From the NCBI GenBank assembly GCA_944739405.2, contig OX123190.2:84449086-84513085 (forward strand): a DNA stretch of 64,000 nucleotides, in the 5' to 3' direction. Position numbers and translations under genes: made by a program. Under the pieces are notes generated by a model that was given only the letters and a program-made list of their open reading frames with translations, was not told the origin of the DNA and ran no database searches. Each line of letters opens with the position of its first letter. The stretch's first letter is position 1. Origin of the DNA: Euclidia mi (lineage: Eukaryota > Arthropoda > Insecta > Lepidoptera > Erebidae). Shown here in pieces: positions 56,635-64,000 of this stretch.

Positions 56635-57109
56635 ATCCTGGCATGCCTGGCAAATAACGTTCTTGTCTGATGAACAGCTAGGGAAAAACACAAATCGACA
56701 CTGAATACCCAAATTTAGGCAACAAAAATATCACTTTTATTTTTATTTACAATGATCAGACTGATTAGACGTTTAGCCTGCGTACCTAATCGACAACTAG
56801 TGACGGCATAACGCCATTTAAAGCGGCGCACACACCGCCACGCTGATGGCATGCGAGCGGTGCCACGCATAGCAATCGATCGTGCATACAGGCCTTATGG
56901 AGGCCGGCTAAATGTGAGCTAATTACGACAGCGCCTAACTAGAATACTAAATAACTGCCTCGATTATACTGGATATCTAGGAGGTAAATTGTGTTAATGT
57001 TTGCAAACTATTATGAGACCTTGGATGCCATTTTTGGATATTAAGATGCATTTGGCATGACCTTGATGATTTGCTGGCATCCTTGAGAAGTTAAGGTTAC
57101 TAGGTATCT

Positions 57110-57430
57110 GGTTATAATAATAAATATACTTTATTCAAGTGACCATAGAGTCATTGTTGTTAGTAACAGAAACTTAACCTATGTTAGTAAAAAGCACACA
57201 TTACAAAATTATCATATTTTTTAACAGCTACGCACATCACCGCTGCGCAATTCCATGGGCAATTGCACAGCAGTCATTTACGTACCGGCAGTCAAACCTG
57301 CCCGCTATCATTCTCAGAAGGCTGTTGGAGCTAGCCCACACCCTGCGCACCAGGGTTGCACACCTTTTGCGCATTGTGGTATAGAAACAGTCCACACTCG
57401 GTTCAGCGAACATCCCTGATGCGCTACAAA
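57110..57430 (-). mobile_element. probable LINE 3' end remnant
   Basis: On the - strand a frame reads RKRCATLVRRVWASSNSLL and RMIAGRFDCRYVNDCC, resembling the C-terminal tails of insect LINE ORF2. It is followed by a 3' region with AATAAAGTATATTTATTATTA at the end. I cannot assign the clade. Confidence 0.4.
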
Positions 57431-58231
57431 AGTTATGCTATTGGCTTTTTCACCTTGGCGATATATCTTTGAAAGATATTGCTTAATTTCTGGTCATATC
57501 ATATCTATGCAGTTTTCACATTATGTATCCTCAAGAATTCAGACGCCTATCTAATTTAGTCATTAGATAGTAGGCAGAGTTGTATTGTTGGGGATACACA
57601 AAAATCTCTTTAAATAATTCTAACAAACTCTATAATTATGTTGTTCATTTCTAAGTCCATTGTTTTGACTTAATTTATTTAAATTAAGTCTCTTATTAGT
57701 TATTTATTACGCAAAACATAATAAGTGTGTCAATAAGGAACTGAACTGAAACCAGTGATAACGTGGCCTTGTGCCGATACTGTATCATCGTATCGTATAT
57801 ATATACATACATATATATTTATGTATGTTTGTGTCGAATTACTATATAATTTGATTACGCGGACAATTTGGTGGTTATTGTGGTTAGGTGGTCATTGGAT
57901 AGCAATACGAAGTGTCGTGGATTAGACATCTGGGACATTTGTGTATTCTGCCGAATTCTTTCCAATCGCAAGAATTTAACGAAAATCTTTCAGAAGGCGA
58001 AGTGAGAATTCACCCCATGCATCAGAAGAAAATTGACAACGTATAACTTCTACGTTGTGAGTAAAGACTTCGAGATGACATACAATTATACGTCGAAATG
58101 AAATCTAAAGGTCTTCTTAGCACACTTACACGACTCGCCTCACACCCAATCAAAAGAATATCAATCAAATATGAGCTTTAAGTATTGCTCTTTAGGTATT
58201 TTTTACATTACAGCAATCCTTTTTATTTTTT
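57431..58231. other. intergenic, no gene seen
   Basis: Includes an alternating TATATACATACATATATA stretch near 57800. Confidence 0.4.
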
Positions 58232-58327
58232 TTTAGTCTCACGTTTGTATCCCCGAAGGGGTAGGCAGAGGTGTAAATATTACACCCACATTTCGCCATG
58301 AATTTTTAGGTTCCACGTAATAGCAAT
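58232..58327 (-). mobile_element. SINE fragment, family 1 (tail only)
   Basis: Tail and part of the body (CCCCGAAGGGGTAGGCAGAG, TTACACCCACATTTCGCC) truncated at CCACGTAATAG. Confidence 0.7.
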
Positions 58328-58471
58328 ACTTAAAGCTCATTTTTGACTGATATTATTTTGGTTGGGTATGAGGCGAGTCGTGTTAATGGGCTTAAGACCT
58401 TTAGTTAGAGTGCTCTTTTTGGCTGTCGCTCCAATACACCGTTACTGTCCAGAATATACCAGTCTAGTATC

Positions 58472-58508
58472 CGGAATAGTGCCTTTAACTGTTAAAGGCA
58501 CTATTCCG
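58472..58508. repeat. perfect 37-bp palindrome with single-base centre
   Basis: The 18-bp arms CGGAATAGTGCCTTTAAC and the inverse surround T at 58490. Confidence 0.95.
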
Positions 58509-58519
58509 ACTGATAGTTT

Positions 58520-58540
58520 ACCTGTTAAAGTTTAACAGGT
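58520..58540. repeat. perfect 21-bp palindrome with single-base centre
   Basis: ACCTGTTAAA, G, TTTAACAGGT; 11 bp after the previous palindrome. Confidence 0.9.
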
Positions 58541-58836
58541 CGAACTAGTGGAGCGGTTAAAAAAGTGTTTACTACAGAAAACAAACTACACGTTCGTGGA
58601 AGTGTCCTTTAAAACATTGTTAGGTCCCGCCATTGTATGTATTGTAAGGTTAGATGTCATCGGCTTCTGTGCTATAAACCTTATATGTATACAATGTTTA
58701 CGTTCACACGAGTCAATGTCGACAACATAAGGGTCGATAACACTTTTTGTTCAGTTGCTTTATTATTTATATTACGAAGGGATTTAAATAAAATGTAGTA
58801 CAAACGTCTACTTTGATTGTATTATTTTTATATTCA

Positions 58837-59090
58837 CCTGCCTCGTTGGTCTCGCGGCATAAATGTGCGCGTGGGATCGGGAGGTCCCGGGTTCGATTCC
58901 TGGGTCGGACAGTGTTATTGGGTTTTTCTGTCACGAAATTCTCAGTAGCAGCACGGAGTCTGGAAATGTGCCCGGTACGGCAATAGGCTCGCCCCCTATT
59001 ACGTGGGACTAAAGTATATCTGGCGAAAAGTGGGTGTAGAAATACACCTCTGCCTACCCCTTCGGGGATAAAAGGCGTGACGATATGTAT
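58837..59090 (+). mobile_element. tRNA-derived SINE, family 1, full-length
   Basis: GCCTCGTTGGTCTCGCGGC head, box B GGGTTCGATTCC, TGTTATTGGGTTTTTCTG, GCCCCCTATTACGTGGGAC, tail CTCTGCCTACCCCTTCGGGG then GGCGTGACGATATG. Confidence 0.88.
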
Positions 59091-59366
59091 GTATTATTAT
59101 GTATGTTTTAGTGTGTCTGTTTAGGGAAAACTATTTTATTTAAATTGTAATATACGTAAGTTCGTCCACCAGACCGAATTATAGGTCACGGCTGCCAGTG
59201 TCAACGGAGATTAGCTATTTGCGCCGGCAATATTAACTACCTATAATGTTTAACTTTATTATTCATTTGTACAACACATATTGGGTGGCTTTGGCATATG
59301 GCAAATGTGGTACATATTGGGCCAGTCTTTAAAGAAAAGAAAAATATAACATTTCTTCACTTGTTA

Positions 59367-59574
59367 TCTTAATATATAAAATCCTTGCGTTACTGACTGA
59401 CTGACAGACACGCTACAGCCGAAACTATTGAGCGCAGGAAGCTGAAATTTGGCATGTATGTTCCTTGGAGACCGTAGGGGTGCATTAAGAAGGGATTTCC
59501 CGAAATTCCCACGGGATCGGGCAAAACGGGTAAAATAAAATAAAATGCGGGCGTAGCTGCGGGCGTCGTCTAGT
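59367..59574 (+). mobile_element. Helitron-like family 7, first of a tandem pair
   Basis: TCTTAATATATAAAATCC to GGGCGTCGTCTAGT. Confidence 0.7.
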
Positions 59575-59780
59575 ATATGTATAAAATCCTTGCCTTACTG
59601 ACTGACTGACAGACACGCTACAGCCGAAACTATTGAGCGCAGGAAGCTGAAATTTGGCATGTATGTTCCTTGGGGACCGTAGGGGTGCATTAAGAAGGGA
59701 TTTCCCGAAATACCCACGGGATCGGCCAAAACTGGTAAATTTAAAAAAAAAAGCAGGCGTAGCTGCTGGCGTCCTCTAGT
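59575..59780 (+). mobile_element. Helitron-like family 7, second of a tandem pair
   Basis: Starts directly after the preceding CTAGT with ATATGTATAAAATCC (initial TC missing) and ends GGCGTCCTCTAGT at 59780. Confidence 0.7.
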
Positions 59781-60096
59781 CGTATTATATTTCTGAGGAT
59801 AAGAATATATTGTACAATTATTGCATGATGGTTATTGCTATTACTAAAACTGATAATATTATTATATACTCATATAATTATGCACTTACAGATAATAAAT
59901 ATCGGCTCTTCAATAGAACCGACGACAATACATATAATTTGTTTTGATTTTAAGAAAAGTGAATGTAAACTATACAGCTATCAGAGAAAAATCCAGAAAC
60001 ACGATGATTGACCTGAAAGGCAAATCGAGATGGTTGTTGTTATAATGACCAATTTCTCTTTTTACAGGCTAAGTAAGTACTCGTATTATATATAAG

Positions 60097-60300
60097 ACTA
60101 GCCGTTTCCCGCGGAAAAACCCAAATATCTTGCGGACCCCTAAATTTTCTAAAATAAAATATAGCCTATGTTACTCGCAGATAATGTAGCTTTCTAATAG
60201 TGTAAAATTTTTTTAAAATCGGTCCAGTAGTTTTTGAGTTTATCCATTACTAACAAACAAAATTACAAATTTTTCCTCTTTATAATATTATAAGTGTAGA
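60097..60300 (-). mobile_element. Helitron-like family 8
   Basis: On the - strand it starts TCTACACTTATAATATT and ends CCGCGGGAAACGGCTAGT. The body holds AAAAACTACTGGACCGAT and TAACATAGGCTATAT. Confidence 0.7.
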
Positions 60301-60633
60301 TATTTTGCCTTCAATATTACAAATAATGAAACGAAGAACATATTTTAGTAAGTCTACTGATATACTAACTATACACAAGAAATCTGTACGATCATATATA
60401 GCCTGTTTCAAGTAGTCTGTTTCAATGAAGTCGTAGAAATTAAGGATTTTGTACAACATTTATTAAAAACAGGTAAAACATAGTATTGTATGAATTTGGG
60501 AATTATTCGTCGATATCATTGGATGTGTAACCACAGGCAGACAGAAGGCCATCGCTTAATTAATTATCCACCGCAACAATAAACATGGTGTATGATAATA
60601 TCTAAAATTATTTATATATTAACATAGTACAAG

Positions 60634-60869
60634 CTGTCCGTGTGGTGACGGATTAAGAATACGGAATGTCACCACCATATCATCCCATGGGTGTCGTAAG
60701 AGCCGACAGAGGGAGCATATTATGCAGAGAACAGCACTGTAAGAGAAGGAAAACTTGATACAAACCCTATACCAACCCGTTTGGCCAGCGTGGTATAGTA
60801 GGCCAATTTCTCCTTTCAAAGGAGAGGCCTAGTCCAGCAGTGGACTGTTAAAGGCTGATGATGATGATG
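60634..60869 (+). mobile_element. SINE-like element, family 5
   Basis: GTCCGTGTGGTGACGG to GGCTGATGATGATGATG. Confidence 0.82.
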
Positions 60870-61087
60870 TATAAAATAATCTTGCGTTACTGACCGACTG
60901 ACAGACAACGTACAGCCAAAACTATTGGGTGGACGAAGCAGAAATTTAGCATGATGTTCCTTGGGGAGCATAGGGGTTTACTAAGGAGGGATTTCCCGAA
61001 ATTCCCACGGGATCTGGAAGGGGAAAATAAAAAAAAATGTGCCGTTGTAGCTACGGGCATCCATCCATCCATCCATCCATCATATAG
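60870..61087 (+). mobile_element. Helitron-like family 7 with ATCC microsatellite
   Basis: Follows the SINE without a gap. Family blocks are diverged (GACCGACTGACAGACAACG). An ATCC tetranucleotide run at about 61059-61081 replaces the usual GGCGTCCTC before the end CATATAGT. Confidence 0.6.
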
Positions 61088-61132
61088 TAAATAATAAGGT
61101 ATAATGTCACTGTCTGGTATTTGTCCAAATAA

Positions 61133-62877
61133 TAATAGTAATAATATTCTACCACATTCACCATCTAGTCCCAAACTAAGCAGAGCTTGTAGGGTAATTT
61201 CGCCTGTTCGCGTCCATCCCCCTATTCGCGTCCATTTTGCGGACCTCCCTTTAAAAATGCTCGGAAATAAGTATACTAACACACTACTAAAATGAAAAGT
61301 CAGTATCGCCAATACCTCGACGTATAAGAGACACGTACAAATAGACAAAAGTTACGTGCGCCCAGCTAATCCTGTTTAAAAAAATTAGTTAATCTCGGTT
61401 GTTCAACAAAAGAGTGCAGATGCGCGGGATACAAATAAAAAAATAGTGTGCAGCGGCGTGTTTGACGGTAAGTATTTTATTGTTTTATGTGAATTTTAGG
61501 ATACGTAGCTGTTTCTAGACATTAATAATGAAAAGACGAATAGTATGAATTATGAATTAGCTTGCTTTTTTTATAGTTAACAATTAAAATAAGGTGGACG
61601 CGAATTACAACACAGAATTTATAAAACTTCCAGTTTGCGTCCACAATGGACGCGAACTCGTCTATTTATGATTTCTTTAGTTGTTTATTTTTATGTGATT
61701 AAATTATGAGAGAGAAATTGGGATTTTGTTTATTTTAACATTAATAGTATGCAATTGTAATGACCAATTTGCGTCCACATTATTATGATTGTAATAAAAG
61801 ATACAATCGATATAATAATCGATCACAAGTGGACGCAAACTATACCTGCAAGGGATAATATTATAGCAAATTGCGTCCATATTTCCATGAAATAGAAATG
61901 ATCGCATAAATAGTTAAATACATTCTATATATATATATTTTTTTATAATTTAAAATGCATTTTTGATTAAGACTGAGTTTAAAATTGAATTATTACATTT
62001 AATTTCTTTTATTCCATATTTTTTCTATTCAAGATGAGTTCTTAGGAGACAAGAAAGAAGAAGGAAAAAAAAACAAAAGATGATTAAATAAAGAAAGCGT
62101 TTTGTGATATTAGTGAGAAGAAGAAATCGATAAGACAAATATGTACATAATTATGTAAAAATTATGCTATTCCGAAGACCACAATATTGGACAAAATGTA
62201 TCGTTATTTTTTTATCTTTGATTTTAAGTTACATCGATGTTAAGAACAATAAATAGTTATTTATAGTTTCTATAAAGTGATTTAATAATGATAATAATGT
62301 AGATTTTTTATAACTTTCATCTTAAATGTAGAAATTGTTAAATGCCAATCTTTCTTTAGATTGTCTTAACAATATCACCCTTATATGAGGGATTATAAGG
62401 TTGATATTGTTAAGACTAAGCTGGTGGACGCGAACTGGTCCACAGGTGGACGCAATTTGGATTTTTTGGACGCAAACTGGGTAAAATGCCATATTTTGAA
62501 GTTTGTCTATTTAAAAAAAAAACACAAGTTTCGAACAAAACTGAAAGTTATTATTAAAATAGACTATATAATGAACACATTACATAAATTTTTCATTGAA
62601 TAAATTAACTGGAACATTTTTATTTTCTCCTTCAAACTTGCCAACTGCACTAAATGGACGCGAACAGGCGAAATGATCCTACTATGGGTACTAGACCATG
62701 GATAAACATACATATGTATATGTACCTATACTATTTTTTGTAAATACATACATATTATACATAGACCAAGACAAACATCCATCATGTCCACGCACACAAA
62801 TGTTTGACTTGAGCGGGTTTCGAACCCGCGACCTTCGGCGGGGCAGTGGCTTACACTCCCGCTGCGCCAACCGGTCG
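61133..62877 (-). mobile_element. tRNA-derived SINE, family 4, interrupted
   Basis: The two parts, 61133-61191 and 62682-62877, join to the same sequence as the copy at 47210-47477. The tRNA-like head is on the right (- strand: ACCGGTTGGCGCAGCGGGAG, box B GGGTTCGAAACCC). The split is at the TA of GCTTGTACTATGG. Confidence 0.85.
61192..62679. mobile_element. 1,488-bp TA-flanked element with a repeated decamer
   Basis: 26-bp terminal inverted repeats (61192-61217 and 62654-62679) match at 24 positions and share ATTTCGCCTGTTCGCGTCC. TA is duplicated at 61190-61191 and 62680-62681, so this is a Tc1/mariner-type insertion. The AT-rich body has no transposase. It carries TGGACGCRAA, or its inverse, at 61207, 61225, 61595, 61634, 61647, 61768, 61830, 61871 (9-base form), 62425, 62447 (9-base form), 62467 and 62655. 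Frames inside (61104-61295, 62385-62603) are not genes. Confidence 0.88.
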
Positions 62878-62881
62878 TCAA

Positions 62882-63467
62882 CAAATAAATAAATTATTCA
62901 TAACACAAATCGCAAACATAGACACTATCTCACCGGTAGTTCACCTTTACAAAACGTCGCATATAAACAAAACTAAAAACAATAACATATTTTATCTAAT
63001 CTGGTTTTTATCTCGCGTACCAAATAATATAGACGTTACGTATATATATGTATATTATGACGTATAGATAATCACTTCAAAACATGTTAGTCAGCGACTT
63101 TCTTATGTGACCGACATATCACAACAAAAAACGAGTGTGGGTATTATTTTCAAACGTACCTACTGCTTTCACTTTGCCAATTCAAAAGGACTTGAGAAAG
63201 GCGAATATCTCGTTTTTATCTGTTTGTATCTGTCCTTGAAGCGTATGTATGATAGTGCGCGAAAATAACGCGAAGTATGCTTTAGCGCTGTTTAATCTTG
63301 ACGATGCAATATCTCCATGCATAATCTGTGGATCTTGATCGAAGCCTCTGTCAAATGACGTCACAGTCCACGATTCACAAAAATATTTTTTGAAAAAAAA
63401 AACTGTAATATAAAATCCCCCTTTGTAGTTATTTCAGCGTGAGAATGATGAAATCATGAGAGATTTT
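62882..63467. other. intergenic, no gene seen
   Basis: Nothing identified. Confidence 0.4.
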
Positions 63468-63734
63468 TTTTATATTTTATTTTATAGACACACCTGTATC
63501 CCCGAAGGGGTAGGCAGAGGTGTAATATTACACCCACATTTCGCCAGGAATTATTAGGTTCCACGTAATAGGGGGCGAGCCTATTGCCGTACCGAGCACA
63601 TTACCAGACTCCGTGCTGCTATTGAGAATTTCCTAACGGAAAACCCAATAACGCTTTGCCCGACTCGGGAATCGAACCCGAGACCTCCCGATCCCACGCG
63701 CACATTTATGCCGCGAGACCAGTGGCAGTCTTCA
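63468..63734 (-). mobile_element. tRNA-derived SINE, family 1
   Basis: 10-bp target duplication GAGAGATTTT at 63458-63467 and 63735-63744. Box B GGGTTCGATTCCC on the - strand. The head is slightly shortened (GACTGCCACTGGTCTCGCGG). Confidence 0.88.
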
Positions 63735-63980
63735 GAGAGATTTTCTGACGACTTTATGGCGAATTTTCTAGGTTCGTTTTCAAGTGTCATTTAAAAGTAA
63801 CCAGATAGATCAACATTTCCAGATAAGTAATCGAAACAATTCGATAGTAAATAGCTATCCTTGGATTCTGCATTTGTCATACATCTAGAACATATCTGAA
63901 TTTAGTAATCCAAAAGCATAAATGTAGCTACTAACTAACGGCCGGTGGCAATCATCGATTTATGCATATTGTCAAATATG

Positions 63981-64000
63981 TGCATAGGGTTCCCACCAAG
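63981..64000 (+). repeat. start of a repeat shared with 31650-31680, cut by the window edge
   Basis: GCATAGGGTTCCCACCAAG also occurs in the composite repeat at 31500-31890; only its first part is inside the window. Confidence 0.45.

Noticed and set aside
60887..61348. 153-codon - strand frame
   Set aside because: It crosses a Helitron-like copy, an ATCC microsatellite, a SINE and the border of another element; it has no domain.

Overview
This is an AT-rich insect nuclear window, almost certainly from a moth or butterfly. The evidence is a spliced yippee-like gene, an insect-type U2 snRNA, and a dense mix of Lepidoptera-style repeats: tRNA-headed SINEs, RTE and Jockey-like LINE remnants, Helitron-like elements ending in CTAGT, and Tc1/mariner and hAT-type non-autonomous elements. 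The species cannot be fixed from sequence alone.

Layout. The left 4.8 kb holds a U2 snRNA gene (1272-1460) and the last two exons of a C2H2 zinc-finger gene on the + strand (2205-2274 and 3727-4173). The U2 gene probably sits inside that gene's intron or just beside it. From about 4.9 to 10.5 kb there are only mobile elements: a 640-bp fold-back, a 1.49-kb Tc1/mariner-like relic and a 220-bp pogo-like MITE. From about 10.5 to 30.7 kb the window is one gene on the - strand, a YPEL1-4-type yippee-like protein. I assembled it from five coding exons (30635-30599, 27685-27555, 25787-25744, 23008-22900, 16313-16224) into a 136-residue protein that satisfies every spacing of the Yippee motif. Its introns carry a Jockey-like LINE with a MITE and a smaller element nested inside it, an RTE 3' end and several hairpins. 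About 5.7 kb downstream of the stop codon is poor in dispersed repeats and may be a long 3' UTR. From 30.7 to 64 kb I see no gene I can support, only intergenic or intronic DNA full of short interspersed elements.

The protein and RNA genes show no sign of acting together; this is ordinary animal genome, not an operon. The unusual content is in the mobile DNA. A 1,488-bp TA-flanked element (61192-62679) carries twelve copies of a CpG-containing decamer in an AT-rich body and interrupts a SINE whose uninterrupted relative lies at 47210. Two identical 26-bp insertions (48790-48815, 56327-56352) are each bounded by a 7-8 bp direct repeat. One SINE is a chimera of two families. A LINE fragment and a SINE family share a 3' tail. 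Several perfect palindromes have a spacer of five bases or fewer. No CRISPR array, tRNA gene, intact transposase or intact retrotransposon was found.
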